A stretch of DNA of 64,000 nt from Terriglobia bacterium (GTDB lineage Bacteria > Acidobacteriota > Terriglobia > Terriglobales > Acidobacteriaceae), in NCBI GenBank assembly GCA_020073165.1, contig JAIQFP010000004.1, forward strand, positions 124,001 through 188,000, in the 5' to 3' direction. A model generated the notes under the pieces. The model was not told where the DNA came from. It did not search any database and saw only the letters and a list, made by a program, of their open reading frames with translations. The position numbers and the translations under genes are program-made. This document shows positions 54,740 through 62,913 of the stretch, piece by piece; the stretch's first letter is position 1, and each line of letters starts with the position of its first letter.

Positions 54740-55678
54740 TTACTGCTGGCTGGTCAGCTCGACCAACCGGGTCCGTACGCCGTCGAACTCCGCCGTGTTG
54801 ACGATGCTCTGCTCGCGCGTCGGCAGGAATCTTTGGGCACCAAGCTCAATGTTGCGGATGCGCTCACGGCAGGTTGGAAAGGCCATACCCGCGCACGTGC
54901 TCTCCCCGTCCTCGCGCTGCACTTTCTGCAGGAATGCCGGGAACTCGCGGACGTCATAGCCTGCTGCGTATTGATATTCCATGCCCAACAGGTCCGCCTC
55001 GCGCTCTGAGTTGCGACGGATCCTTAACAAAAGTATTGGGCGGAGCTTCTGCAAGATATACGCGACCGGTCCGGGTAAGAAATGTGTGGCGGTCAGCGCC
55101 CCGTCCACAAGCCCTTGTTTGGACGAGTTCCTGGTCGTGTGCCGGGACTCAACATGCGCAATTTCATGGGCAATCACCGCTGCCAGTTGCGCCTCATTCA
55201 CTGCCGCCAGGATTGCGCCGGAGTTCAAGTAGATAAATCCACCCGGAAGGGTGACAGCATTCACGTTGTCGTCGAGAACGACCTTTATTGTGAGCGGTGG
55301 TTGCGCATCTGAGTTCTGCACCAATCTCTGCGCGATCCGGGCAAGGTATGCATCTACGGCAGGATCCTGCAGGACACGATCATCCTGGTCCAGTTGGCGT
55401 GCCAATTCCTGACCTAGTGCGCGCTCTTTGGCGGGGGAGTAGAAGTTCAGCCCGCGACCGATACCCCGTTTCCGGATACGGCTGAGATCGTATTTTTCGG
55501 GGGCATGGCGGGAACCGGGAAGGCCCTCCTCCATGGCCGACAGAGCTTCTTTCGACACGGTGTTCTCGCGTGCGGATGCGGGAACTGGAAGGAGCGCCGC
55601 AGCGCTGGCTGCCATTGCCAAGAAAAACAACACGGGGCTACGGTGTCTCGCACGCGCGCCCGAATTTCGGGAATACAC
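54740..55678 (-). CDS. M48 family zinc metalloprotease, secreted
   Basis: 312 residues. A signal peptide (VLFFLAMAASAAALLPVPASA) precedes an M48 domain: VIAHEIAHVESRH (HExxH) and NSEREADLLG (third ligand Glu). The PGGFIYLNSGAI strand is the edge strand of the active site. It resembles BepA/LoiP-type periplasmic proteases that maintain outer-membrane assembly, but without the TPR tail. The start is GTG 55678. Near the DUF4149 gene. Confidence 0.88.
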   Translation of the reverse strand: MYSRNSGARARHRSPVLFFLAMAASAAALLPVPASARENTVSKEALSAMEEGLPGSRHAPEKYDLSRIRKRGIGRGLNFYSPAKERALGQELARQLDQDDRVLQDPAVDAYLARIAQRLVQNSDAQPPLTIKVVLDDNVNAVTLPGGFIYLNSGAILAAVNEAQLAAVIAHEIAHVESRHTTRNSSKQGLVDGALTATHFLPGPVAYILQKLRPILLLRIRRNSEREADLLGMEYQYAAGYDVREFPAFLQKVQREDGESTCAGMAFPTCRERIRNIELGAQRFLPTREQSIVNTAEFDGVRTRLVELTSQQ

Positions 55679-56026
55679 GCACTAACTCCAATCAACTTGG
55701 TAATTCAGGATTCCTCGCCAGCATTGGGTGGGCTTAGACGCGGAGCTGCCGATCCCCTGTTGCGCTGTAGTATGCACGAGAACACGACGTGGATGGAAGA
55801 AAAAATTTTCTTCGGAGGGCAACTGACCCCTGTTGCGCCAGCAGAAACGCATCACACGGGAGAGTGCCCCTTATCACTGACACTCGCAAGCCGGAAGACC
55901 ACTGTTGGGAGGGTGCCGGTTATGCCTTGGCGCCATCTCCTCAGGCTGACCAGCCTCGAACCCTGGTTCAGGCACACCCGCAGCCAGGTACTCGGAACCC
56001 AGACTCTTAAAGGAGGGAGAACTCAA
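55679..56026. other. Gene-free interval with a duplicated leader sequence
   Basis: No gene is seen. From about 55826 to 56026 the sequence is a diverged copy of 57703-57901: both run from CCCCTGTTGCGCC through GGGAGAGTGCCCCTTATCACTGACA to GAGGGAGAACTCAAATG. Both precede DUF4410-like genes, so this is a shared leader or promoter. It does not fold into one clear conserved stem by eye. Confidence 0.6.
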
Positions 56027-56308
56027 ATGTGACAGAGAGTTATATTCACAGCCAACATGCTCGTGCTGACGCTGTTGCTCGGGACAGTGTGTCTCGCCCA
56101 GCACGCGAAAAAGGGACTTGACCTGTCCAAGACGGCCGTGGTGCTGCCGTTTGAAGCGGCGGTAAAGGGTGCGACGGGGCTTCCGGAAGCTGCCCGCGCT
56201 TCCGTTATTCAGCAACTGAAGGATGAAGGAGTGTTCGCCGCCGTGCTGACGCCAGAAGAGGCGAAAGACAAGGACAAGGCTACCTTAGCCTGTGCGGTGG
56301 AACAGTGA
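56027..56308 (+). pseudogene. Broken DUF4410-like gene (nonsense at codon 2, truncated C-terminus)
   Basis: This copy aligns base by base with the intact gene at 57902-58426, from its leader on. Its ATG (56027) is followed at once by TGA, where the intact copy has CGA, and its last half is missing: after KDKDKAT it runs into ACAVEQ and a stop. Translation could resume at ATG 56057, giving 83 residues with a weak signal peptide. It is a degraded duplicate, interrupted by or adjacent to the PD40-repeat gene that starts eight bases on. Confidence 0.8.
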
Positions 56309-56315
56309 GGTTCGT

Positions 56316-57584
56316 ATGAAAAGCTGGAAGGCGGCCCTCGGTCCCAGAAACACACCGCTCTTTGTCGTTGCTACTGTTGGTCTGCTCCTGTGGGTCCCCG
56401 CGACATCGAGGGCACAGATAACCGTGTCCGCCGGCAGCAGGGCGCGGTGCGACAGGGCCGCACCCAGAGTTTCTTTTGAGGAGAAACTGCTGGCCACCAT
56501 CCCGGAGGATTTCAAAGTGCCTGCGTTTGGCTGGTGGGCTACCTTCAGCTGCGATGGATCGCGGGTGGCGTATGTGGCCAAGCAGAACGGCAAAGAATCT
56601 CTCGTCGTTGAGGGCAAGAGAGGACCGAATTTCGACATCCTCCCCCTCCATTCACTGGTGTTCAGCCCCGATGGAAACACAGTCGCCTACCTCGGCGTGA
56701 ACTGGAATGTTATCTACGTTGTGATCGGCGAAAAGAGGGCGTTGGTCCAGACTGGGGGGATAAAAGCCGGGCCGCTGGGTGGCCTGCTCCACGAGACTGA
56801 ACCGCTGGATCTCTGGGCGCCCGAATTCAGTCCCGATGGAACGAAGGTGGCTTACCCCCGAACGAGGGAGCTCATGCTCCCGGGGCTCCCGGGGAAGATG
56901 TCGATTGCCATCGTGGATGACAAAAGCGCGGAATACAAGAGCCTGGAAAAGGGAGAGGACTTTACTATCGTCCTCGGCCATAGCGGGCCGGAGTTCCATG
57001 AAGTGGCTTCGCCCGTCTTCAGCCCCGACGGCAAGACGGTCGCTTACACAGCCGATCTGCATCACAAATCGTTCATCGTGGTGGGAGGCAACCGGGGACC
57101 GGAGTTCGACAAAGTTGGGGTGCCTGTCTTCAGCCCCGACGGCAAGACCGTCGCCTACGGAGCGACGCTGCACAACAAATGGTTCATCGTGGTGGGAGAC
57201 AACCGGGGACCGGAGTTCGACAAAGTTGGCGTGCCTGTCTTCAGCCCCGACGGCAAGACCGTCGCTTACGAAGCTAGGCTGCACAAAGAATATTTCATCG
57301 TGGTGGGAGACAACCGGGGACCGAAGTTCAACGCCGTTGGCCTGCCTGTCTTCAGCCCCGACGGCAAGACCGTCGCCTACTCGGCAAGACTAACCGTCCT
57401 CTACTCGGCAAGAGTAAAGGAGAAAATGAAGGAAACGGAGAAGGAGCTCATCGTGGTGGGAGACAACCGGGGACCGGAGTTCGACCACGTTGGCGTGCCT
57501 GTCTTCAGCCCGGAGGGCAAGAAAGTGGCTTATGGCGCCACACAGGGCCGGGAACTGTGGTGGAAAGTAGTGGACGTTTACTAG
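56316..57584 (+). CDS. Secreted PD40 beta-propeller protein with near-identical tandem repeats
   Basis: 422 residues: signal peptide (PLFVVATVGLLLWVPATSRA), then a propeller of PD40 units. Four units at about 57015-57460 are 37 residues (111 bp) each and almost identical at the DNA level (VFSPDGKTVAYGA.LHNKWFIVVGDNRGPEFDKVG), and a fifth has a 14-residue insert. This suggests recent repeat expansion. No enzyme motif is seen; the role may be ligand or protein binding. It lies between two DUF4410 copies. Confidence 0.8.
   Translation: MKSWKAALGPRNTPLFVVATVGLLLWVPATSRAQITVSAGSRARCDRAAPRVSFEEKLLATIPEDFKVPAFGWWATFSCDGSRVAYVAKQNGKESLVVEGKRGPNFDILPLHSLVFSPDGNTVAYLGVNWNVIYVVIGEKRALVQTGGIKAGPLGGLLHETEPLDLWAPEFSPDGTKVAYPRTRELMLPGLPGKMSIAIVDDKSAEYKSLEKGEDFTIVLGHSGPEFHEVASPVFSPDGKTVAYTADLHHKSFIVVGGNRGPEFDKVGVPVFSPDGKTVAYGATLHNKWFIVVGDNRGPEFDKVGVPVFSPDGKTVAYEARLHKEYFIVVGDNRGPKFNAVGLPVFSPDGKTVAYSARLTVLYSARVKEKMKETEKELIVVGDNRGPEFDHVGVPVFSPEGKKVAYGATQGRELWWKVVDVY
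57015..57540 (+). repeat. 111-bp tandem coding repeats
   Basis: GTCTTCAGCCCCGACGGCAA recurs at 57015, 57126, 57237 and 57348, exactly 111 bases apart, and in altered form at 57501 (a further 153 bases). The copies encode successive propeller blades. High identity suggests slippage or recombination. Confidence 0.85.
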
Positions 57585-57901
57585 CCGCATGACGCTTCCG
57601 CTGGCCTTGATGCTGCCGGCGCGCTTGGAGGTTTGCCGATTCTCGGCAAGCATCGCACCTTGGCAATATCATTTTTTCCCTGGCAAGAGCCCGCACAGGG
57701 CTCCCCCTGTTGCGCCCAGCAAGGCATCACAAGGGAGAGTGCCCCTTATCACTGACAGTCGCAAGGCGGGAGACCATTGTTGGAAGGGTGCCGCTTACGG
57801 GTCTTGCCTTTAGTGCCATCTCCTCAGCCTTGAACCCTGGTCCCGACACACCCCGAAGCCTGGCACTCGGAACCCAGACCCTTAAGGGAGGGAGAACTCA
57901 A

Positions 57902-58426
57902 ATGCGACACAGAGTGATCTTCACGGTCAGCACGCTGGTGCTGACGCTGTTGCTCGGGGCGGTGTGCCTTGCCCAGCATTCAAAAAAGGGCGTTGACCTG
58001 TCCAAGACGGCCGTGGTGCTGCCGTTTGAAGGGACGATAAAAGGTGCGACGGGTCTTCCGGAAGCAACCCGCGCGTCGATTATTCAACAGATGAAGGATG
58101 AAACAGTGTTTGCAGCCGTGCTAACGCCAGAAGAGGCGAAGGACAAGGACAAGGCCACGCTAGTTGAGATCACCGGGCGGCTGGTTGATTTCGCACCAGG
58201 CAACGCGGCGTCGCGTCTGTTGGTTGGTTTCGGCAGCGGTCGTGCGCACGCGGGATTCGAGTTCACCGTGAAAGACTCTTCCACGGGAAACATTCTGTGG
58301 AAGAAGACGATTAAGCAAACTGCCTCGTTCTGGTTCAATTCCACAACCTCCTCAGCTGCGGAGCGTGCGGAACTTCCAGACGGGCTGGCCAAGAAACTCA
58401 TACAGGAACTGAAGAAGGAAAAGTAG
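57902..58426 (+). CDS. DUF4410-like secreted protein
   Basis: 174 residues: signal peptide (LVLTLLLGAVCLA) and a DUF4410-like domain (KTAVVLPFEGTIKGATGLPE, VEITGRLVDFAPGNAASRLLVGFGSGRAHAGFEFTVKD). The Gly-rich LVGFGSGRAHAG loop is the family mark. GGGAGGGAG lies before the ATG at 57902. It is the intact member of a tandem duplicate, with a duplicated leader. Function unknown; the domain is exported and probably binds something in the envelope. Confidence 0.75.
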   Translation: MRHRVIFTVSTLVLTLLLGAVCLAQHSKKGVDLSKTAVVLPFEGTIKGATGLPEATRASIIQQMKDETVFAAVLTPEEAKDKDKATLVEITGRLVDFAPGNAASRLLVGFGSGRAHAGFEFTVKDSSTGNILWKKTIKQTASFWFNSTTSSAAERAELPDGLAKKLIQELKKEK

Positions 58427-58655
58427 AGACCCAGTTCGTCGGCCGTCGAAACACAAGTATTCGGCTCTTCGTTGTGGGGGACGAGGGGGAAGGCTTGTGC
58501 CCGCAAGGCGAGCCGTAAGTCCTTCCTGTGCAATGACCGACGTCTGCTCCAGCATGGCCTGACCCCGCGAGCACAGACGCAAGACTAGGTTCTACGCTCG
58601 CTCAAAATGGCAAGGATTACTCGGAACGTGGGCAACTGACCGCTGGCAACCGCTG

Positions 58656-59615
58656 TTACACCGGCACCGGCACGCTGTCCACAATCTCCTGAATCACCTG
58701 CTCGGCCTGCTCAGATTTTTTCAAGGTGGAGGAGGCGGGTGCGTTGGCCACCACGCGGTGGGCGAAGACCGAGACCACCAAGGGCTTGAAGTCTTCGGGG
58801 ACACAGAAGTTGCGGCCGTCAAGGAAGGCCATGGCCTGGGCGGCGCGATAGAGCATCTGGGAGCCGCGGGGTGATACACCTAATGAAAAATGCTCCGACT
58901 CCCGGGTCTTGCGCACGATGGCCAAGGTGTAGTTGACCAGCGAGTCATCCACCCGCACCCGGGTGACGGCCTGCTGCATTTCCAGCACCTCCGCGCTCGT
59001 GAGCACAGGCTGCAGAATTTCCAGTTGTGCGGTGCCGGCCTCCGAGCGGAGAATCTCCCGCTCGGCGTTGCCGTCGGGGTAGCCCATGCGGACCCGCATC
59101 AGGAAGCGGTCCAGTTGCGACTCCGGCAAAGGATAGGTCCCGTGATGCTCGACCGGATTCTGGGTGGCGATGACCAGGAACGGCTGCGGCAGCGGGTAGG
59201 AGTGGGCGTCCACCGTGACCTGGCTCTCGTTCATGGCTTCGAGCAGGGCCGATTGCGTCTTGGGAGTGGTGCGGTTGATTTCGTCGGCCAGCAGGACGTT
59301 GCAGAACACCGGGCCGCGCTTGAACTCGAATTGCTGCTCGACGGCGGAGTAAATCGAGATTCCGATCACGTCGGAAGGCAGCATGTCGCTGGTGAACTGT
59401 ACCCGCTGGAAGCTGCAGTCCAGGGCCCGCGCCAGTGCCTGGCCGAGCGTGGTCTTGCCCACTCCGGGGACGCCCTCGATGAGCAGGTGCCCGCGCGCCA
59501 GCATGGAGACCAGGGCCAGGCGGATGACATCATCCTTACCACGAATGACCTTGCGGAGTGCCTGCTCCAGGAGGGTCGCACGATTGGAGACGGCGGTGGC
59601 GGTTTCAGGGGGCAT
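58656..59615 (-). CDS. MoxR family AAA+ ATPase
   Basis: 319 residues. HLLIEGVPGVGKTTLGQAL is Walker A, NVLLADEINRTTPKTQSALLEAMNE is Walker B with sensor, and YPLPESQLDRFLMRVRMGYP is the MoxR signature. MoxR ATPases assist maturation of complexes with VWA and DUF58 proteins. No DUF58 gene follows; the next gene is convergent. So it may act with partners elsewhere, for instance the VWA protein in this window, but that is only a guess. Confidence 0.92.
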   Translation of the reverse strand: MPPETATAVSNRATLLEQALRKVIRGKDDVIRLALVSMLARGHLLIEGVPGVGKTTLGQALARALDCSFQRVQFTSDMLPSDVIGISIYSAVEQQFEFKRGPVFCNVLLADEINRTTPKTQSALLEAMNESQVTVDAHSYPLPQPFLVIATQNPVEHHGTYPLPESQLDRFLMRVRMGYPDGNAEREILRSEAGTAQLEILQPVLTSAEVLEMQQAVTRVRVDDSLVNYTLAIVRKTRESEHFSLGVSPRGSQMLYRAAQAMAFLDGRNFCVPEDFKPLVVSVFAHRVVANAPASSTLKKSEQAEQVIQEIVDSVPVPV

Positions 59616-59802
59616 TCACTTGATTCTACTATGCTGAATTGAGCGAGGAGCGGTTACCGTGGTCATGGGGCGACTCAGCCTTGGTTGTCGGTCAATCGCA
59701 CACCATTAAGAATGCAATCCGCTCTCCTCTTTGCGCCGAAATGTGCGAAGCCATGTTTGACGCTGAGGTCTGAGCGCTGATGTCTGATGACTGATGCCGG
59801 TC

Positions 59803-60630
59803 TTACTGCGTAAACTCCGCCGGCCGTCCTGTCAGCCGCTCGATCCGCTTCGCGATCGGCGGGTGAGTCGAGAACAGGCTGCCGAAGCTCATTCCCAGAA
59901 GCGGCTGAATGATGAACAGGTGTGCCGTCGATGGCGTGGCAACCATGGGTCGGCGGCGCGAGTAGGCATCCAGTTTGGCCAGCGCGCTGGCCAGGGCATA
60001 CGGGTTCCCGGTCATGTGGGCGCCTGTGGCATCCGCCTGGTATTCGCGCGAACGCGAGACCGCAAGCTGAATCAGCATGGCCGCGAACGGGGCCAGGATC
60101 AGCATGAGCAGGCCGCCACGGCGGTCGTCGCGGTCGCCAAAGAAGAAGCCGAAGCGCGCCAGAAAAGTGACGGCGCCGGCGATGGTGGCCGCAATCGAGC
60201 TGATCAGGATGTCCCGGTTGTTGACATGTCCCAGTTCGTGGGCCAGCACGCCTTCTAGTTCTTCGTCGTTGAGCAAGCCGAGGATGCCCTGCGTGACCGC
60301 AACTGAAGCATGCTTCGGATTGCGTCCGGTGGCGAAGGCGTTGGGTGAGTCGGTCGGGATGACGAAGATCTTCGGCATGGGCAGCCCGATTCGCTGGGTC
60401 ATGCGCTCGACAACTTCGTAAACGCGAGGCAACTCTTCGCGTGTGACCGGCTGCGCGCGGTAAGTCGCGAGCGCGATTTTGTCGGAGTAGAAATACGCGA
60501 TGAAGTTGGTGACAGCAGCGAAGGCCAGGGCCAACAGCATGCCGCTCTGGCCACCGAAGGCGCGGCCGATGGCCATGAGCAGCAGCGTCAACGCGGTCAA
60601 TAGAAACGCGGTCTTAAAAGTGTTTCCCAT
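59803..60630 (-). CDS. htpX: Zinc metalloprotease HtpX
   Basis: 275 residues, normal length. Two N-terminal helices (FLLTALTLLLMAIGRAF, MLLALAFAAVTNFIAYFY) are followed by the catalytic site LAHELGHVNNRD (HExxH), a second helix pair (ISSIAATIAGAVTFLARFG, LLMLILAPFAAMLIQLAV) and REYQADATGA with the third ligand. HtpX degrades damaged inner-membrane proteins together with FtsH. It ends 18 bases after a TPP-type C-terminus; no neighbour on the strand is coupled. Confidence 0.95.
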   Translation of the reverse strand: MGNTFKTAFLLTALTLLLMAIGRAFGGQSGMLLALAFAAVTNFIAYFYSDKIALATYRAQPVTREELPRVYEVVERMTQRIGLPMPKIFVIPTDSPNAFATGRNPKHASVAVTQGILGLLNDEELEGVLAHELGHVNNRDILISSIAATIAGAVTFLARFGFFFGDRDDRRGGLLMLILAPFAAMLIQLAVSRSREYQADATGAHMTGNPYALASALAKLDAYSRRRPMVATPSTAHLFIIQPLLGMSFGSLFSTHPPIAKRIERLTGRPAEFTQ

Positions 60631-60773
60631 ACTAGAATACTCATCCTATTAGATGGTACGCCGGGCTGGGAGATTCAGGCGAGCGCGGCGGCCCTTTTCA
60701 CTGCAAAGGACAGCAAAGGATCACCGATGTTTTCCTTGGTGATCCACTTCTGTCCTCTGTGGTAAATCGGGTC

Positions 60774-62111
60774 TCAGGCTTTGGCCGATTCCCGCTTGAT
60801 GGCTCGTGACAGCGTCTGGTCGAGGGCGGCTTTGGCCTTCTCGTACTCCTGCTGCGAGATGCGGCCCTGCTTGTGTTCGACTTCGAGTTGAAACAGTTCT
60901 TCCTTCAGGGCTTCGAGCAGTAAGCCCGGACGGCCCGCAGGCGCAGCCTTGGGAACGGGCACCGCTGCAGGTACTTCGACGTCGGTCGGAGCGAAATCAG
61001 GAACTGCAGCAGTCTTGGAGCGGCCTGCGATGTAGAGCGCGCCGGCAGCCAGGATCACGGCGAATCCGCCCAGGAGATACCACCGGTATTTTTCCAGCGG
61101 ATCGGGAGCATCGATGGGCGGACCAAGTCCTCCACCGGGACGCGAATCTCGTCCCGCGGTGGCCCCGCCACCCTCGGTTGCACCTCCTCCACTTTCAGCC
61201 TGCAGCGTACCGGTGCCCGAAATCTTGAAGGCGAGCGGCTGGCCGAGTTGGGTATTGGATGCGACCTGGACCACGGAATCCGACTGTTGTGGGTCCTGCA
61301 TCGACTGAAAGCCCGCAGCCGAGCCGGCGCTGAACTGCATGCTCTTAGGCAGCATCACGACGAAATGCTGCGCCGGATAGAGAGGCTTGGGATCGATGCT
61401 GGCCTCCCCAGTGTAAGAAACGTGGAATGCCACCTGGAACTGGGTTTCGCCCGGCCGCAGCGGAAAGATGAAGGCGTAGCGGTTCTTCTCTTTCTGGGGT
61501 ACCGGAGCAGAGTTCACCGGCTGTCCCCCAGCGGTCTTGGCCAGCGAAGTGTCAATCTGGGCGCCCTCGGGCAGATAGAACTCGAAGTTCTGATCGTTCA
61601 TCTGGGTGCGCGGCGGGTCCGAGGTGTTGTTCACCGCGAACAGGCGAATGCCTTGCAGTTCGTTGCCCTGGGCCTGAAAACGCATCACATCGGCGGTAAC
61701 GCCGATGGCATCCACCTTCTTTGCGACGTCGTAGACCTCAACCTCAACCGAAGTAGTTCCCGGAGGGGCCATGTGATGGTAGGTCACGCCCTGGTGGATG
61801 ACGCGGACCAGGTGCGGAGAATTGCCGTCATCGAGCTTGAGGCTGAACTTGCCGCTGGCGTCGGTCTTGGACCGGCCGGATTCTTCCATGCCCTGACCCA
61901 GGCTGAGCAGCACCACGTCGTCGCCCGCAGCAGGCTTGCCGGTGGTGGCGTTCTTGACCGTGCCGGTGAGGTTTTCGGCGGAGGCGAGAGCGGCAAGAAG
62001 CAGCGTCAGGATAACGAGGATCCCAGCATGGCGGCTCACAGCAAAACTGCCGAGCTTGGCTCGGCCGGACGGGTCAAGAACCCGTTTCCGCATGGGTTGG
62101 GGTGAACTCAA
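60774..62111 (-). CDS. Secreted carboxypeptidase-regulatory-like protein in the Ccm operon
   Basis: 445 residues. The start is TTG 62111 with AAAGGAG seven bases upstream, and it overlaps the previous gene's stop by four bases. A signal peptide (GILVILTLLLAALASA) leads a carboxypeptidase-regulatory (CarbopepD_reg) beta-sandwich: LTGTVKNATTGKPAAGDDVVLLSL. A Gly-rich linker then precedes a membrane helix (WYLLGGFAVILAAGALYIAG) and a cytoplasmic coiled coil. Residues 7-20 are encoded by a dispersed palindromic repeat (62067-62090). The linkage to CcmH suggests an assembly or quality-control role in cytochrome c maturation; this is inference. Confidence 0.75.
   Translation of the reverse strand: MSSPQPMRKRVLDPSGRAKLGSFAVSRHAGILVILTLLLAALASAENLTGTVKNATTGKPAAGDDVVLLSLGQGMEESGRSKTDASGKFSLKLDDGNSPHLVRVIHQGVTYHHMAPPGTTSVEVEVYDVAKKVDAIGVTADVMRFQAQGNELQGIRLFAVNNTSDPPRTQMNDQNFEFYLPEGAQIDTSLAKTAGGQPVNSAPVPQKEKNRYAFIFPLRPGETQFQVAFHVSYTGEASIDPKPLYPAQHFVVMLPKSMQFSAGSAAGFQSMQDPQQSDSVVQVASNTQLGQPLAFKISGTGTLQAESGGGATEGGGATAGRDSRPGGGLGPPIDAPDPLEKYRWYLLGGFAVILAAGALYIAGRSKTAAVPDFAPTDVEVPAAVPVPKAAPAGRPGLLLEALKEELFQLEVEHKQGRISQQEYEKAKAALDQTLSRAIKRESAKA
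62067..62090. repeat. Dispersed palindromic repeat, copy 3 (diverged, within the Ccm-linked gene)
   Basis: GGACGGG (62067-62073), TCAAGAA, then CCCGTTT (62081-62087) with two mismatches to the arm. The preceding GCTCGGCC matches GCTCGGTG before the copy at 38870. It encodes part of the pre-signal N-terminus. Confidence 0.55.
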
Positions 62112-62428
62112 ACTCTGGCTCCTTTGCTATCGCGGATCACGGACGCGGCAGAGGAAGCGGCTTCTTCCAGGCGCGCGATCTCGGCCAGGACGGCGGCTGC
62201 TTCCTCCTCCAGCGAGGCTTTCAACGACAGGTAGTCTGCGTCGGGTACCTTGCCGGCCTTGTACTCGAAGTTGAGGTCGCGCAAATTCTCGTACACGGCT
62301 TCCTTGCGCTCGCGCAGATAGGAGAGCCGAGTCTTCTCCGGACCGAGGTACAGCTTGCCCGGAAGATAGAAGACATAAACCAGGGTTCCCAGCGTGATGA
62401 GGATGCAGGCCAAGACGGCAACGCTCAT
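62108..62428 (-). CDS. CcmI-like small membrane protein
   Basis: 106 residues: one N-terminal helix (VAVLACILITLGTLVYVFYL) and a coiled-coil region (RLSYLRERKEAVYENLRDLNFEYKAGKVPDADYLSLKASLEEEA). The layout matches the N-terminal part of CcmI, the haem-lyase partner that presents apocytochrome, but without its TPR half. It overlaps both neighbours by four bases (ATGA on each side). Confidence 0.7.
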   Translation of the reverse strand: MSVAVLACILITLGTLVYVFYLPGKLYLGPEKTRLSYLRERKEAVYENLRDLNFEYKAGKVPDADYLSLKASLEEEAAAVLAEIARLEEAASSAASVIRDSKGARV

Positions 62429-62913
62429 GTTTCGGTATCCTTCCTGGCTTCTTCGCGGAAGTGCTCCAGTTCGGCGCCACTGACAGGAGCAACAGCGTCA
62501 GCGCGCGGGACCAGCGGGCGATTCCTCCAGGTGCGCACGATCAGCACCATCGTGGTTAGCCCCAGTACCAACGCCAGGTAAGGCATAATCCATGCGACGC
62601 GGTTGAAGCCGGTGGTGGTAGGCGCGGCGATCACCGTTGTGCCGTATTTCTGTACAAAGGCCTGCAAGGCCAAATCGTCGCTATCGCCACGATCGAGCGC
62701 GGCCATCAGTTCGCCGCGCATGTTGTCAGAATACTTGCAGCCGACGTGGTTGCACTCGAGCAGTATCTGGCTGCAACCGCAGACACACATCATGCGGTGG
62801 CCGAGATCATTGAAGCGCGCGCCTTCGTCGCCCGCGCCCAGAAAAGTGAAGAGAGCACAGCAAAGCAGCGTCAACTGAGTTGCGCGCCGGAGAGTACCCT
62901 GCCGCACTCGCAT
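62425..62913 (-). CDS. ccmH: CcmH, cytochrome c maturation thiol-disulfide protein
   Basis: 162 residues. A signal peptide precedes the periplasmic domain with MMCVCGCSQILLECNH (the CxxC motif that reduces apocytochrome) and a C-terminal helix (VAWIMPYLALVLGLTTMVLIV). CcmH keeps the haem-binding cysteines reduced in cooperation with CcmF. The start at 62913 overlaps the ccmF stop by one base (TAATG). Confidence 0.9.
   Translation of the reverse strand: MRVRQGTLRRATQLTLLCCALFTFLGAGDEGARFNDLGHRMMCVCGCSQILLECNHVGCKYSDNMRGELMAALDRGDSDDLALQAFVQKYGTTVIAAPTTTGFNRVAWIMPYLALVLGLTTMVLIVRTWRNRPLVPRADAVAPVSGAELEHFREEARKDTET

Noticed and set aside
57730-57830. Resemblance of the DUF4410 leader to glycine or cobalamin riboswitches (GGGAGAG, CTCCTCAGG)
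   Set aside because: The words are in the wrong order and the core stems of those riboswitches cannot be formed; the stems are not conserved between the two copies.
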